Shown: in pieces, positions 42,793 to 52,456 of the stretch
Position numbering within the stretch: position 1 is the stretch's first letter
Layout of the letters: the number at the start of each line of letters is the position of its first letter
Source of the DNA: Blastococcus haudaquaticus
GTDB taxonomy: Bacteria > Actinomycetota > Actinomycetes > Mycobacteriales > Geodermatophilaceae
Direction: 5' to 3'
Length of the DNA stretch: 64,000 nucleotides
Assembly (NCBI RefSeq): GCF_900230285.1
Contig: NZ_OCNK01000001.1
Span: 1,283,518 to 1,347,517 of the forward strand
Translations under genes and position numbers: made by a program
The notes under the pieces: model-generated
Databases searched by the model: none
The model's input: only the letters and a program-made list of their open reading frames with translations
What the model was told of the DNA's origin: nothing

Positions 42793-43596
42793 GTGTCCCA
42801 GCCCGCCGCCCGTCCGCTCGCCCTCGTCACCGGTGCCTCCAGCGGCATCGGGCGGGAGCTGGCCAAGCAGTTCGCCGAGCACGGCTACGACCTGATCATC
42901 GCGGCCGAGGACGTCGAGCTCGACGACGCGACCGAGGAGCTCAAGGCGCTGGGCGTCGCGGTGGCCCCGGTGAGCGTCGACCTCACCAAGCGGGACGACG
43001 TCGAGCGGCTGCTCGCCGCGGTCCGGGGGGCGGGGCGCCCACTGGACGTGGCGGCGCTGAACGCCGGCGTGGGCGTGGGCGGGCCGTTCATCGAGACCGA
43101 CCTCGAGGCCGAGCTGAACCTGGTGGCGCTCAACTGCACCTCCACGATGCACCTGGGCAAGCGCATCGCCCAGGACATGGCCGCCCGGGACGCGGGGCGG
43201 ATCCTGTTCACCTCCTCGATCGCCTCCCAGGCGCCGCAGCCGTTCCAGGCGGTCTACGGGGCGTCGAAGGCGTTCGTCCAGTCGCTGGCGCTGGCCCTCC
43301 GCGAGGAGCTCAAGGACACGAACGTGACGATCACGTCGATGCTGCCGGGCGTCACGCACTCCGAGTTCTTCGACCGCGCCGGCCTCACCGACACGAAACT
43401 CGGTGCCACAGAGCACAAGGACGACCCCGCCAAGGTGGCCAAGGACGGGTTCGAGGGGTTGATGAAGGGCGAGGCGTCGGTCTTCGCCGGCTCCCTCACC
43501 AGCAAGGCCATGGGGAGGATGTCGGCGATGACGCCCGACACCGTCGCCGCCAAGACCTTCCGCCCGCTGGCCGAGCCCGGGTCCGCGGAGGGCTGA
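42793..43596 (+). CDS. Short-chain dehydrogenase/reductase
   Basis: A 267-residue SDR. The NAD(P) loop is VTGASSGIGRELA, the catalytic Ser is in FTSSIASQ, and the Tyr-Lys pair is in YGASKAF. No specific activity can be assigned; the fold and length match classical SDRs acting on alcohols and ketones. GTG 42793 follows AGGAGG; earlier in-frame starts have no ribosome site. It is on the same strand as the VOC gene. Confidence 0.88.
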   Translation: MSQPAARPLALVTGASSGIGRELAKQFAEHGYDLIIAAEDVELDDATEELKALGVAVAPVSVDLTKRDDVERLLAAVRGAGRPLDVAALNAGVGVGGPFIETDLEAELNLVALNCTSTMHLGKRIAQDMAARDAGRILFTSSIASQAPQPFQAVYGASKAFVQSLALALREELKDTNVTITSMLPGVTHSEFFDRAGLTDTKLGATEHKDDPAKVAKDGFEGLMKGEASVFAGSLTSKAMGRMSAMTPDTVAAKTFRPLAEPGSAEG

Positions 43597-43627
43597 GTCC
43601 GGTCCGACGACGACCGCGCACCGGGGA

Positions 43628-44068
43628 TCAGCAGCCGCAGCTGATCCCCGCCGGCGCCGTGAGCAGGTCGACGTCCGGCCGGTGCAGGCCCGTGGCGGTC
43701 TCCACGGGCAGGCCCTCCCGGGCCCAGTACTCGAATCCGCCGATCATCTCGCGTACCCGGTAGCCCAGCCGGGCCAGCGTCAGCGCCGCCCGGGTCGCGC
43801 CGTTGCAGCCGGGGCCCCAGCAGTAGGTGACCACGGGAACCGACCGGTCCAGCTCGGCGTCCGCGCGGTCGGCGAGCTCGCGGCCGGGCAGGTGGACGGC
43901 TCCGGGCACGCGCCCCTGCGCCCACGACTCGGCGCTGCGGCTGTCCAGCAGCACGAACCCGGCCTCGCCGGTCCCGAGTGCGGCGTGCACGTCGGAGACG
44001 TCGGTCTCCATCGCCAGGCGTCCGGCGAAGTGGACGGCGGCATCGGCAGGGTCGGCCCAGGTCTGCAT
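43628..44068 (-). CDS. Rhodanese-like domain protein
   Basis: A 146-residue single-domain rhodanese. LLDSRSAESWAQGRVPGAVHLPG is the standard N-terminal region and the active-site loop reads TYCWGPGCNGATR, with Cys at the catalytic place and a second Cys five residues on (CWGPGC), as in sulfurtransferases or arsenate/phosphatase-like variants. A further CGC ends the protein. The ATG at 44068 or an adjacent GTG (44071) may start it. The substrate is unknown. Confidence 0.85.
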   Translation of the reverse strand: MQTWADPADAAVHFAGRLAMETDVSDVHAALGTGEAGFVLLDSRSAESWAQGRVPGAVHLPGRELADRADAELDRSVPVVTYCWGPGCNGATRAALTLARLGYRVREMIGGFEYWAREGLPVETATGLHRPDVDLLTAPAGISCGC

Positions 44069-44183
44069 CACCCGTCCGACGTTAGGGGCGCTGCGGAGTG
44101 CCGACGAGCGGTTGTCCCGCCAACCTCCGCGGCGACACGGCCATAGTGGCCACTTCGGCCCCAGGGGTTGACGGACGGGCGAT

Positions 44184-44200
44184 TGACATCTGAGATGTCA
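44184..44200. promoter_or_regulatory. Perfect 17-bp palindrome over regulator start codon
   Basis: TGACATCT-G-AGATGTCA is a perfect inverted repeat. The likely ATG of the GntR regulator (44195-44197) lies in its right arm. FadR-type GntR proteins bind short inverted repeats, so binding here would block the regulator's own transcription start or ribosome entry and hence also acdS downstream. Confidence 0.65.
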
Positions 44201-44866
44201 GTTGTGGCGTCGCTTCTCGCACCGGTCGGCCGCGTCCTGCTCCGGGACGTCGCCCTCGACCGCCTCCGCACGGCGATCGTCACCGGGGTCCTCGCGCCGG
44301 GTGAGGTGATCAAGGACGCGGAGCTGGCCGCCCGCCTCGGTCTGTCCGTGGCGCCGGTGCGCGCGGCACTGGCCCGGCTCGCCGACGAGGGTCTGGTGGA
44401 GAGCAAGCCGCAGAGTCGCACCCGGGTGACCCCGTTGGTCCCCGCGAAGGTGCGCGATGCCGCAGCCGTCGTCCGCGCCATGCACGAGCTCGCCGCCCGC
44501 GAGGCGGTCCCGCGGCTCGTCGAGGACGACGTGGCCGCCATGCGCGCCGCCAACGAGCGGTTCCGCGCCGCGCTCGCCGTCGCCGACGTCGATTCCGCCA
44601 CCGAGGCCGACGACGACCTGCACGGCGTGCTGCTCGCCCGCTGCGGCAACACCGCCGTCCTCGCGACCGTCGAGCGGTTCACCCCGGCCATCCGCCGCCT
44701 GGAACGGCAGCGGTTCGGGACCGACGGCGGCCACCCCTCTGCCGAGCTGCACGACCGCCTGATCGCTGCCTGCGCGGCCGCCGACGCCGACGCCGCCGTC
44801 GCCACCACCACCGAGATCTGGACGGCGCTGCTGTCCGAGCTGGAGGACGACCCCCGTGAGCCTTGA
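44195..44866 (+). CDS. GntR family regulator (FadR/FCD type), acdS neighbour
   Basis: A 223-residue protein with an N-terminal winged helix (about residues 12-75; [26 protein letters not shown]) and an all-helical FCD domain (about 90-215) with metal-binding-type residues ([14 protein letters not shown], then [10 protein letters not shown]). FCD regulators bind organic acids or amino acids. ATG 44195 lies in a 17-bp palindrome; GTG 44204 is the alternative. The end overlaps acdS by 11 nt. GntR regulators next to acdS are a known actinobacterial arrangement, so the ligand may be ACC or its breakdown products. Confidence 0.85.
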   Translation: MSVVASLLAPVGRVLLRDVALDRLRTAIVTGVLAPGEVIKDAELAARLGLSVAPVRAALARLADEGLVESKPQSRTRVTPLVPAKVRDAAAVVRAMHELAAREAVPRLVEDDVAAMRAANERFRAALAVADVDSATEADDDLHGVLLARCGNTAVLATVERFTPAIRRLERQRFGTDGGHPSAELHDRLIAACAAADADAAVATTTEIWTALLSELEDDPREP

Positions 44867-45875
44867 CGACTTCCCCCGCTATCCGCTGCTCTTCGGCCCT
44901 TCCCCCGTGCACCGGCTCGACCGGCTGACCGAGCACCTCGGCGGGGCCGCCGTCTGGGCCAAGCGCGAGGACGTGAACTCCGGCATCGCCTTCGGCGGCA
45001 ACAAGACCCGGAAGCTCGAGTACCTCGTGGCCGACGCGCTCGCCCAGGGCTGCGACACGCTCGTCTCGATCGGCGGGGTGCAGAGCAACCACACCCGGCA
45101 GGTCGCCGCGGTCGCCGCCCGGGTCGGGCTGCGGTGCGTCCTGGTCCAGGAGAGCTGGGTGGACTGGCCCGACGCCGTCTACGACAAGGTCGGCAACATC
45201 CTGATCAGCCGGCTGGCCGGCGCCGACGTCCGGCTGGTGAAGGCCGGCTTCGGCATCGGGTTCAAGGAGAGCTGGGAGACGGCGCTGCGCGAGATCGAGG
45301 AGCGCGGCGGGAAGCCCTACGCGATCCCGGCCGGGGCGTCGGACCACCCGCTCGGCGGCCACGGGTTCGCCGGCTGGGCGCACGAGGTCGCCGCCCAGGA
45401 AGCCGAGCTCGGTGTCTTCTTCGACACCGTGGTGGTCTGCTCGGTGACCGGCTCCACCCAGGCGGGCATGGTCGCCGGCTTCGCGCAGCTCGAGGAGCAG
45501 GGCGCCCGGCCGCGGCGGGTGCTGGGCGTCGACGCGTCGGCCAAGCCGGCGGAGACGCGCGCGCAGGTGCTCCGGATCGCGCAGCGGACCGCGCGGGCCA
45601 TCGGGGTCCAGCGGGAGCTCACCCTGGACGACGTCGAGCTGGACGAGAGGTACCACGCGGGCATCTACGGGATCCCCGACCGGGCCACCATCGCCGCGAT
45701 GGAGCTCGCCGCCCGCACCGAGGGCATGGTCACCGACCCCGTGTACGAGGGGAAGTCGATGGCCGCCACGATCGACCTGGTCGGCCGCGGGGAGATCGAC
45801 CGTTCGTCCACGGTGCTCTACGCCCACCTCGGCGGGCAGCCCGCGCTCAACGGCTACAGCGCGCTCTTCTCCTAG
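44856..45875 (+). CDS. acdS: 1-aminocyclopropane-1-carboxylate (ACC) deaminase
   Basis: A 339-residue PLP enzyme that splits ACC, the plant ethylene precursor, into 2-oxobutyrate and ammonia. It aligns along its whole length with Acd[23 protein letters not shown] (PLP Lys50), [18 protein letters not shown], and [12 protein letters not shown]. The two residues used to separate real AcdS from D-cysteine desulfhydrase are both of the AcdS type: Glu in VYEGKSM and Leu in YAHLGG. This enzyme lowers ethylene in plants colonised by the bacterium. It is translationally coupled to the GntR gene. Its TAG stop shares CTAG with the convergent hydrolase. Confidence 0.94.
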   Translation: MSLDDFPRYPLLFGPSPVHRLDRLTEHLGGAAVWAKREDVNSGIAFGGNKTRKLEYLVADALAQGCDTLVSIGGVQSNHTRQVAAVAARVGLRCVLVQESWVDWPDAVYDKVGNILISRLAGADVRLVKAGFGIGFKESWETALREIEERGGKPYAIPAGASDHPLGGHGFAGWAHEVAAQEAELGVFFDTVVVCSVTGSTQAGMVAGFAQLEEQGARPRRVLGVDASAKPAETRAQVLRIAQRTARAIGVQRELTLDDVELDERYHAGIYGIPDRATIAAMELAARTEGMVTDPVYEGKSMAATIDLVGRGEIDRSSTVLYAHLGGQPALNGYSALFS

Positions 45876-46558
45876 AGCGAGCGGGCCAGCGACTCCTCGT
45901 CGGAGCGGCGCAGCGCGTCGGCGATGTCGGCGCGCTGCGGCCCGAGGCCGCCCCCGGCGAGGACGACGTCGCGGGCGAAGGCGTGCCAGACGAGGGCCCG
46001 CCGGACCATGCTGTGACCGCCGGCCACGGTGAACCGGGCGACGTGCGCGCCCGCCTGCTGCGCGCGGCCGGCGAACTCCGCGGACATCGCGGCCGGGACC
46101 CAGCGGTCGCCGCGGCCGTGCAGGATGGCCACCGTCGCGCCGCGCAGGTGACCGACCGGTTCGCCGGGCGGGGTCCACGGCGCCAGCGCGCACACCGCGG
46201 CCACCTGCGGCTCGCCTCCGGCGCGGAGCACCGCCCGGCCGCCCATCGAGTGACCCACCAGCACGACCGGGACGTCCCCGTGCTCGGCGCGGATGCGGTC
46301 GAGGCTCCAGCGGACGTCGGCGTACGCGTCGGCCGCGATGCCGTTCCAGCCGGCGACGCGGTACCGCAGCAGGCAGGTGGTGAGCCCACGACCGGAACCG
46401 CTCGCCGCGACGAACTGCTCGATGGCCCGCATGCGGGCCAGCGAGAGGGCGCGCTCCTTCGGCGGTTCGACGCTGGCGATCGTGCCGCCGTGGCAGAACA
46501 GCGCGACCGCGGTGGTCGCGCCGTCCGCCGTCCGCACCTCCAGGCGCGGCTCAGCCAC
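45872..46558 (-). CDS. Alpha/beta hydrolase
   Basis: A 228-residue alpha/beta hydrolase. Nucleophile elbow GHSMGG, catalytic acid probably in HGRGDRWV and His in AGGHSMVRR. The early CHGGT may form the oxyanion hole. Substrate unknown. I chose GTG 46558: a GGAGGA site lies about 8 nt before it and it overlaps the small membrane gene by 8 nt; the longer GTG 46597 would overlap by 47 nt. The stop overlaps acdS's within CTAG. Confidence 0.82.
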   Translation of the reverse strand: MAEPRLEVRTADGATTAVALFCHGGTIASVEPPKERALSLARMRAIEQFVAASGSGRGLTTCLLRYRVAGWNGIAADAYADVRWSLDRIRAEHGDVPVVLVGHSMGGRAVLRAGGEPQVAAVCALAPWTPPGEPVGHLRGATVAILHGRGDRWVPAAMSAEFAGRAQQAGAHVARFTVAGGHSMVRRALVWHAFARDVVLAGGGLGPQRADIADALRRSDEESLARSL

Positions 46559-46754
46559 GCCGGCGTCCTCCGCGGAGGGTCGCGCGTGCCCGGTCACCGA
46601 GGTCGCCGGCCTTCAGCAGTGACCGGCTGACGGCGGACGGGCCGCGGCGCCGCTCGAGCGTCCGGCCCAGCCGGCGCAGCAGGCCGGTGGTGAGCGGGAC
46701 GACGACGGTGAGGACCAGCCACATGCGCAGCCGGCGGGAGAAGAAGAGCCACAT
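46551..46754 (-). CDS. Small membrane protein, function unknown
   Basis: A 67-residue protein with one membrane segment (about 10-26) flanked by basic stretches, and a strongly basic cytoplasmic tail (RRLGRTLERRRGPS and the C-terminal GGRRRG). It overlaps the downstream hydrolase by 8 nt and begins 30 nt after the oxidoreductase stop, so it lies in a small same-strand operon. I do not recognise a family; the codon use and operon position support it. Confidence 0.6.
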   Translation of the reverse strand: MWLFFSRRLRMWLVLTVVVPLTTGLLRRLGRTLERRRGPSAVSRSLLKAGDLGDRARATLRGGRRRG

Positions 46755-46784
46755 GGTCGGACCTCTGCCCAGGGAAGCGCGGTG

Positions 46785-47798
46785 TCAGTCGGCCAGCCGC
46801 ACGACCATCTTGCCCGTGTTGCCGCCGCGCAGGAGGTCGAGGAACGCGGGCACGGCCTCGTCCAGCCCCTCCCGCACGGTCTCGCGGACGACGAGTTCCC
46901 CGGAGGTCACCAGCGGCGTCACCTTCGCGATGAAGTCGTCGCGCATGTCGGCGTGGTCGCCGACGATGAAGCCGCGCAGGCTGAGCTTCTTCGTCACCAT
47001 CATGAACATGTTGCGCGGCCCGGGCTGGGCCTCGACCGCGTTGTAGCCCGAGATCGCCCCGCACAGGGCGCCCCGGCCGAACTCCCGGAAGGCGCCGATG
47101 GCGGCCTCGAGGTGCTCCCCGCCGACGTTGTCGAAGAAGACGTCGATGCCGTCGGGCGCCGCGGTCCGGAGCTGCTGCGCGACCGGGCCGTCGTGGTAGT
47201 CGAACGCGGCGGTGAACCCGAGCTCGTCGGTCAGCCAGCGCACCTTCTCCGGCGTGCCGGCGCTGCCGAAGACCGCCGCGGCGCCGTTGAGCCGGGCGAA
47301 CTGGCCCACCAGGCTGCCGACCGCGCCGGCGGCGCCGGACACGAAGACGGTGTCGCCCTCGCGGAACTCCGCGAGCCGGAAGAGGCCGACCCAGGCGGTC
47401 AGGCCGGGCATGCCGAGCACCCCCAGGTGGTAGCTCGCCGGGACGCCCGGCAGTTCCGGCAGCACCCGGACGTGCCGGGCGTCCAGGACGGCGACGTCCC
47501 GCCAGGCCGCGTCGGCCAGCACCAGCGCGCCCTCGGCGACGGCGGGCGAGCGCGAGGCGACGACGCGGCCGACCGCACCGCCCTTCATCGTCTCGCCGAC
47601 CTCCCAGGCCGCCGCGTAGGACTTTCCCGCATTCATCCGCCCGCGCATGTACGGGTCCACCGACATGGCGAGCATCCGGACGACGATCTGGCCGTCGGCC
47701 GGGTCGGGGCGCTCCAGCTCCACCAGGCGGAAGTCCTCGGGGGTCGGCTCGCCGTGCGGCCGGGCCGCCAGCTGCCATTCACGCGTCGCTACGGGCAT
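46785..47798 (-). CDS. NADP-dependent oxidoreductase (alkenal reductase, CurA/PTGR-like)
   Basis: A 337-residue medium-chain reductase without zinc ligands. It shows the leukotriene B4 dehydrogenase/CurA pattern: VDPYMRGRMN near residue 50, GMPGLTAWVGLF, the NADP loop VSGAAGAVGSLVGQ, and DVFFDNVGGEHLEAAI. Such enzymes reduce the double bond of alpha,beta-unsaturated carbonyls. ATG 47798 is preceded by CACGAT exactly 6 nt away (leaderless pattern). It heads a set with the small membrane protein and hydrolase. Confidence 0.9.
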   Translation of the reverse strand: MPVATREWQLAARPHGEPTPEDFRLVELERPDPADGQIVVRMLAMSVDPYMRGRMNAGKSYAAAWEVGETMKGGAVGRVVASRSPAVAEGALVLADAAWRDVAVLDARHVRVLPELPGVPASYHLGVLGMPGLTAWVGLFRLAEFREGDTVFVSGAAGAVGSLVGQFARLNGAAAVFGSAGTPEKVRWLTDELGFTAAFDYHDGPVAQQLRTAAPDGIDVFFDNVGGEHLEAAIGAFREFGRGALCGAISGYNAVEAQPGPRNMFMMVTKKLSLRGFIVGDHADMRDDFIAKVTPLVTSGELVVRETVREGLDEAVPAFLDLLRGGNTGKMVVRLAD

Positions 47799-47883
47799 TC
47801 CCCGATCGTGCCCCGCCGCCCTCCCCGCCGGCCGCGCGGGTGGGGCGTGAGCCGGGGTGGGGCGGTCCGGCAGAGTGGACGGC

Positions 47884-49002
47884 GTGGACGCCGCCGAACT
47901 CTTCGACTCGTTGCGCCGCGCCCCTGACGTCGAGTCGCCGGAGCTGGTCGCCGTCGACGCCACCGACCGGCTGCTGCTCGACGAGGCCGCCGCTGCGCTC
48001 GCCCTCTGCGGCCCCGGCGAGGTCGCCGTCGTCGACGACTCCTACGGGGCGCTGACCCTCGGGGCGGTCGCGGTGCACGGCGCCTCCGACGTCCGTGTCG
48101 CCCAGGACCTGCTGGTGGGGGAGCGGGCGCTCACCCGCAACGCCGAGCGCGCCGGGCTGACCGGCACCTACCGGCAGCTGCCCTTGGCCGAGGTGGCCGC
48201 GGGCGCGCGTGTCGTCCTCGTGCAAGCGCCGAAGTCCCTGGACGGGCTGCGCGAGATCGCCGAGTCCGTCGCCGCCGTCGCCGCGCCGGACGTGTCGGTG
48301 TTCGTCGGCGGCCGCGTCAAGCACATGACGCACGCCATGAACGACGTCCTGGGCGCTTCCTTCGACGACGTGTCGGCCACCCTCGCCCGGCAGAAGTCCC
48401 GGGTGCTGGTGGCGCGCGGCCCCCGGCCCGGCACGTCGTCCTTCCCGCGCTCCCAGCACCACACCGACCTCGGCCTGACGGTCTGCGCGCACGGGTCGGC
48501 GTTCGCCGGCACGAAGGTCGACATCGGCACCCGCGCCCTCCTCGACGCGCTGTCCGGCGAGACGCGCGAGGGGACGGCGCTCGACCTGGGCTCCGGCACC
48601 GGTCTGCTGGCCGCCGCACTGGCGACCAGGTCCCCGGGGCTCGCCGTCCTCGCGGTCGACCAGTCGGCGGCGGCGGTGGCGTCCACGGCTGCGACCGCGC
48701 GGGCCAACGGCGTGGCGGAGCGCGTGCGCGTGGTCCGGGACGACGCGGCCGACTCCCTCCCCGACGGGAGCGTGGACCTGGTCGTCTGCAACCCGCCGTT
48801 CCACGTCGGCGCGGCGGTCGTGACCACGGCGGCCGACCGGCTCTTCGCCGCGGCTGCGCGGGTGCTCCGCCCGGGCGGCGAGCTGTGGACGGTCTACAAC
48901 AGCGCCCTCCGCTACAAGGCGGCTCTCGGGCGCACGGTCGGCCCGACCCGCGTCGTCCGGCAGACGCCGAAGTTCACCGTGACCGCCTCCACCCGACGGT
49001 GA
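47884..49002 (+). CDS. RsmC/RlmG-like rRNA methyltransferase
   Basis: A 372-residue class I SAM methyltransferase with an inactive-like N-terminal half (about 1-185) and a catalytic C-terminal half. The SAM loop is ALDLGSGTGLLAA and the N-methyltransferase motif is VVCNPPFHVG; NPPFH is typical of RsmC/RlmG guanine-N2 methyltransferases of 16S or 23S rRNA. Which rRNA base is modified cannot be said. GTG 47884 is preceded by CAGAGT 7 nt away. The stop lies inside the first unit of a 23-bp tandem repeat. Confidence 0.85.
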   Translation: MDAAELFDSLRRAPDVESPELVAVDATDRLLLDEAAAALALCGPGEVAVVDDSYGALTLGAVAVHGASDVRVAQDLLVGERALTRNAERAGLTGTYRQLPLAEVAAGARVVLVQAPKSLDGLREIAESVAAVAAPDVSVFVGGRVKHMTHAMNDVLGASFDDVSATLARQKSRVLVARGPRPGTSSFPRSQHHTDLGLTVCAHGSAFAGTKVDIGTRALLDALSGETREGTALDLGSGTGLLAAALATRSPGLAVLAVDQSAAAVASTAATARANGVAERVRVVRDDAADSLPDGSVDLVVCNPPFHVGAAVVTTAADRLFAAAARVLRPGGELWTVYNSALRYKAALGRTVGPTRVVRQTPKFTVTASTRR

Positions 49003-49066
49003 TCTCCCCACCCTCCCGCCGGTGATCTCCTCACCCTCCCGCCGATGATCTCCCCACCCTCCCGCC
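48998..49066. repeat. Three 23-bp tandem repeats spanning a stop codon
   Basis: Units at 48998-49020, 49021-49043 and 49044-49066 read GGTGATCTCCCCACCC-TCCCGCC with one or two changes. The stop TGA of the preceding methyltransferase (49000-49002) is within the first unit. A perfect palindrome CCCGCCCGGGCGGG (49079-49092) follows and may act as a terminator. Confidence 0.85.
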
Positions 49067-49111
49067 GATCACCCTTGTCCCGCCCGGGCGGGAGGGCCAC
49101 GGTGACGGGGC

Positions 49112-50185
49112 ATGACGGATCTGTCTCCCGCACCGCTCGCCGATCGCCTCGTCGCCGCCGTGACCGGTGCCTTCGAGGCGGCGGCCGTCGACCTCGGTGA
49201 CCGGCTGGGCTGGTACCGCGCACTGGCCGACGGGCCCGCCACCGCGCCGCAGCTCGCCGCCCGCACCGGGTCCGACGCCCGCTACGCCCGGGAGTGGCTG
49301 GAGCAGCAGGCCGTGGCCGGCTACCTCACGGTCGACGACGTCCATGCCGGTCCGGACGAGCGCTGCTACACCCTCCCCGACGAGCACCGGGCCGTCCTCG
49401 TCGACGAGACCGCCCCCGAGTACGCCGTGCCCCTGGCGCGGGTGGCCATGACCTTCACCCGCAACGTGCCCCGGCTCGCCGACGCCTACCGCAGCGGCGG
49501 GGGGCTGAGCTGGGCGGACATGGGGCCCGAGGCGCGGGAGGGCCAGGCCGCGGCGAACCGGCCGTTCTTCACCGGCGCCCTGGTCACCGACGTGCTGCCG
49601 GACCTGGCCGACGTGCACGCGATCCTGCACGCCGGAGGACGCGTCGCGGACGTCGGCTGCGGGTTGGGCTGGTCGTCCATCGGCATGGCGACGGGCTATC
49701 CGGCGGCGCGGGTCGACGGGTTCGACGTCGATGCCCCCTCCGTGGAGCAGGCCCGCCGCAACGCCGCGGAGGCCGGCGTGGACGAGCGGGTCACCTTCAC
49801 GGTGTCCGATGCCGGAGCCCTGACCGCGGCGGGGGAGTACGACCTGGTCACCGCGTTCGAGTGCATCCACGACCTGCCCGACCCGGTCGCCGTCCTGAGC
49901 GCGATGCGGGCGATGGTCCGGTCCGGCGGCGTCGTCCTCGTGGTGGACGAGCGGGTCGCTGCGACCTTCACGGCCCCCGGCGACGACGTGGAGCGGCTGA
50001 TGTACGGCTACAGCCTCACCTGCTGCCTGCCCGACTCGATGTCCGCGGCGACGACGGTGGCGACCGGCACGGTCATGCGGCCGGCCACCCTGCTCGGCTA
50101 CGCCCGGGAGGCGGGTTTCGACGACGTCGAGGTCCTGCCGGTCGCGCACGACTTCTTCCGCTTCTACCGGCTTCTACCCACCTGA
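49112..50185 (+). CDS. SAM-dependent methyltransferase with winged-helix N-domain
   Basis: A 357-residue protein. The N-terminal winged-helix dimerisation domain (about 8-90; [25 protein letters not shown]) is followed by a class I methyltransferase domain (about 150-340) with [17 protein letters not shown] as the SAM loop. This two-domain form resembles Rv2258c-like actinobacterial methyltransferases. The substrate is a small molecule, unidentified. It may be transcribed with nothing else: 110 nt of repeats precede it and a chemotaxis receptor follows after 134 nt. Confidence 0.86.
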   Translation: MTDLSPAPLADRLVAAVTGAFEAAAVDLGDRLGWYRALADGPATAPQLAARTGSDARYAREWLEQQAVAGYLTVDDVHAGPDERCYTLPDEHRAVLVDETAPEYAVPLARVAMTFTRNVPRLADAYRSGGGLSWADMGPEAREGQAAANRPFFTGALVTDVLPDLADVHAILHAGGRVADVGCGLGWSSIGMATGYPAARVDGFDVDAPSVEQARRNAAEAGVDERVTFTVSDAGALTAAGEYDLVTAFECIHDLPDPVAVLSAMRAMVRSGGVVLVVDERVAATFTAPGDDVERLMYGYSLTCCLPDSMSAATTVATGTVMRPATLLGYAREAGFDDVEVLPVAHDFFRFYRLLPT

Positions 50186-50319
50186 CCTGCGGTGGTCCTG
50201 CCGGCGGATCGAGAAAAGCCGCAACTTCCACGGTTTCTGCTGTAGTCGCTCCAGTCCATCGCCGAAGAACGCCGCATCGGGGACGACATCTCCGACCACC
50301 CCGGCCCTGGAGATGCTCG

Positions 50320-51906
50320 ATGGCGCGCTCGTTCTGGTCCGACCGGCCCCTCGGGGTCAAGCTGGCTGCCCTCGTGGCCGCCGGCGCAGGGGCGCTCGGC
50401 GTCTTCGCCGTCGTGACCGTCGGCGCGCTGCAGGACACCGGCGACCGGACCGACGAGGTCCTCGCCAGCGCGGAGCTGACCGGCGACGTCCTGCTGGCCG
50501 ACATGATGCACGACGCCGTCCGCGCCGACGTGCTGCAGGCGCTGCTCAGCGGCGGCACCGGCGACCTCTACTCGAGCGCGGTCGCCGACCTCGCGGAGCA
50601 CGACGCGACCTTCCGCGACATCATGGCCGAGGCACTCGCCGACGACCTCAGCCCCGAGGTCACCGCGTCCGTCCGGGCCGTCACACCGGCGGTCGAGGAC
50701 TACCTGGCCTCCGCCGACAGCATCGTCGCGACGGCAGGGGCCGACCCGGCCGCCGCGGGCCGGGCCTACCCGGCCTTCGCCACGGCCTTCTCCGCCCTCG
50801 AGGACGAGCTGCCCGCCATGGGCGACGCCGTCACCGCCTACGCCGAGGCGGCCGCTACGAGCAGCCGGGACGAGCGCTCCACCGCGATCACCGAGGCACT
50901 CGTCATCGCGGCCGCCGGTGTGCTGGTCCTCGCGCTGCTCGGCTGGGTGGTCACCCGCTCGGTCGTCGGCCCGCTGAACCAGGTCCGCGCCGTGCTCGCC
51001 GGCCTCGCCGAGGGCGACCTCCGCGGGTCCACCGACATCACCAGCCACGACGAGGTGGGCCAGATGGCTGCGTCGCTGGAGGCCTCCATGAGCAACGTCC
51101 GGGCGGTCATGACGGCGATCGGCGACAGCTCGACCACCCTGGCGTCGGCCACCGAGCAGCTGTCGGCCAGCGCGCAGGACATGGCCCGCCTCGCGGGCGA
51201 GTCGTCGGTGCAGAGCGGCATCGTGGCCGCCGCGGCCGACCAGGTCTCGACCAACGTGCAGACCGTCTCCGCCGGCTCCGAGCAGATGGGCGCCTCGATC
51301 CGGGAGATCGCCCAGAACGCCAGCGAGGTGTCGCGGGTGGCGGCCCAGGCGGTCCACGCCGCCGACAGCACCACCGCGACCGTCGCGAAGCTGGGCGAGT
51401 CCTCGGTCGAGATCGCCGGCGTCGTCAAGGTCATCACGAGCATCGCGGAGCAGACCAACCTGCTCGCCCTCAACGCGACCATCGAGGCGGCGCGGGCGGG
51501 GGAGGCGGGCAAGGGCTTCGCCGTCGTGGCCAACGAGGTCAAGGAGCTGGCGCAGGAGACCGCGAAGGCGACGCAGGACATCACCGCGCGGGTGCTGGCC
51601 ATCCAGTCCGACACCGAGGGCGCGGTGCAGGCGATCGGCGAGATCTCGTCGATCATCGGCCAGATCAACGACTCCCAGGGCACCATCGCCGCCGCCGTCG
51701 AGGAGCAGACCGCGACCACGACGGAGATGAACCGGAACGTCGCCGAGGCGGCGGTCTCGGCCAGCCGGATCGCCGAGAACATCGGGGCGGTCGCCACGGC
51801 CACCACGTCCACGACCCGCGCGATGACCGACGCGCAGGCCGCCATCGACGAGGTCGCCCGCATGGCGACCTCGCTGCACAGCTCGGTCGCGAGGTTCCGG
51901 TACTGA
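50320..51906 (+). CDS. Methyl-accepting chemotaxis protein
   Basis: A 528-residue receptor: membrane segments at about 12-35 and 187-210, a roughly 150-residue helical extracellular sensor between them, a HAMP domain (about 208-262) and the cytoplasmic signalling domain. The conserved hairpin tip reads [20 protein letters not shown] and lies near residue 375. The ligand is unknown. No che genes are in the window. ATG 50320 follows GGAGATG. The preceding 134 nt are AT-richer than average. Confidence 0.93.
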   Translation: MARSFWSDRPLGVKLAALVAAGAGALGVFAVVTVGALQDTGDRTDEVLASAELTGDVLLADMMHDAVRADVLQALLSGGTGDLYSSAVADLAEHDATFRDIMAEALADDLSPEVTASVRAVTPAVEDYLASADSIVATAGADPAAAGRAYPAFATAFSALEDELPAMGDAVTAYAEAAATSSRDERSTAITEALVIAAAGVLVLALLGWVVTRSVVGPLNQVRAVLAGLAEGDLRGSTDITSHDEVGQMAASLEASMSNVRAVMTAIGDSSTTLASATEQLSASAQDMARLAGESSVQSGIVAAAADQVSTNVQTVSAGSEQMGASIREIAQNASEVSRVAAQAVHAADSTTATVAKLGESSVEIAGVVKVITSIAEQTNLLALNATIEAARAGEAGKGFAVVANEVKELAQETAKATQDITARVLAIQSDTEGAVQAIGEISSIIGQINDSQGTIAAAVEEQTATTTEMNRNVAEAAVSASRIAENIGAVATATTSTTRAMTDAQAAIDEVARMATSLHSSVARFRY

Positions 51907-51966
51907 CGCGCTACCGGAGCGACCTGAGGGTCGGCGGCGGTGGGGGGCTTCCCACCGCCGCCGCTG

Positions 51967-52407
51967 TCACCCCAGGCGGAGTGCGTACACGTCCTCCTCG
52001 CCGCCGATGACCTCGCCGGTGGCCACGAAACCCAGCGACTCGTAGAAGGGGCCCGGGGCGCCGTCGCCACGGTGTGCGCCCACCTTCAGCTGGGTGGCGC
52101 CGGGCCGGGTGCGGACGTACCGGATGACCTCCTCGACCACCTGCCGGCCGTAGCCACGCCCCTGGAAGCGGGCGTCGACCATGAGGCGCCACAGCATGTA
52201 GCCGGGCCCGGCGCGGGTGTCGTGGAGCATGACGAAGCCCACCAGCTCGTCCCCGTCGTACACCGCGCGGCACCAGGCCACCTCGTGGACGTACGCCTCG
52301 GCCAGTGACACCGCGTTGGGTCTGACGAAGTCCTCCTGGGCCGGCGCGACCCGCAGGTCGCACACCGCCCGGACGTTCTCCGGCGTCACGGGCTCGAGGC
52401 GGATCAC
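51967..52407 (-). CDS. GNAT family N-acetyltransferase
   Basis: A 146-residue acetyltransferase. The acetyl-CoA binding motif A is RFQGRGYGRQVVEEV, with LWRLMVDARF before it and PGPFYESLGFVATGEV at the end, similar to spermine/spermidine acetyltransferases (BltD/PaiA type) in pattern. Substrate unproven. GTG 52407 start. It converges on the chemotaxis receptor and may be expressed with the phosphoribosyltransferase upstream on the same strand. Confidence 0.88.
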   Translation of the reverse strand: MIRLEPVTPENVRAVCDLRVAPAQEDFVRPNAVSLAEAYVHEVAWCRAVYDGDELVGFVMLHDTRAGPGYMLWRLMVDARFQGRGYGRQVVEEVIRYVRTRPGATQLKVGAHRGDGAPGPFYESLGFVATGEVIGGEEDVYALRLG

Positions 52408-52456
52408 GCGGCCATCCTCCAGGCGCCCGCGGGGAGCGTGGGCGACGCGTCCCCCG

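Noticed and set aside
44113..44147. Promoter TTGTCC...CATAGT upstream of the acdS regulator
   Set aside because: Spacing is 24 bp, outside the workable range.
46558..46597. Longer GTG 46597 start of the alpha/beta hydrolase
   Set aside because: It would overlap the small membrane gene by 47 nt and lacks a ribosome site; GTG 46558 has GGAGGA at good spacing.
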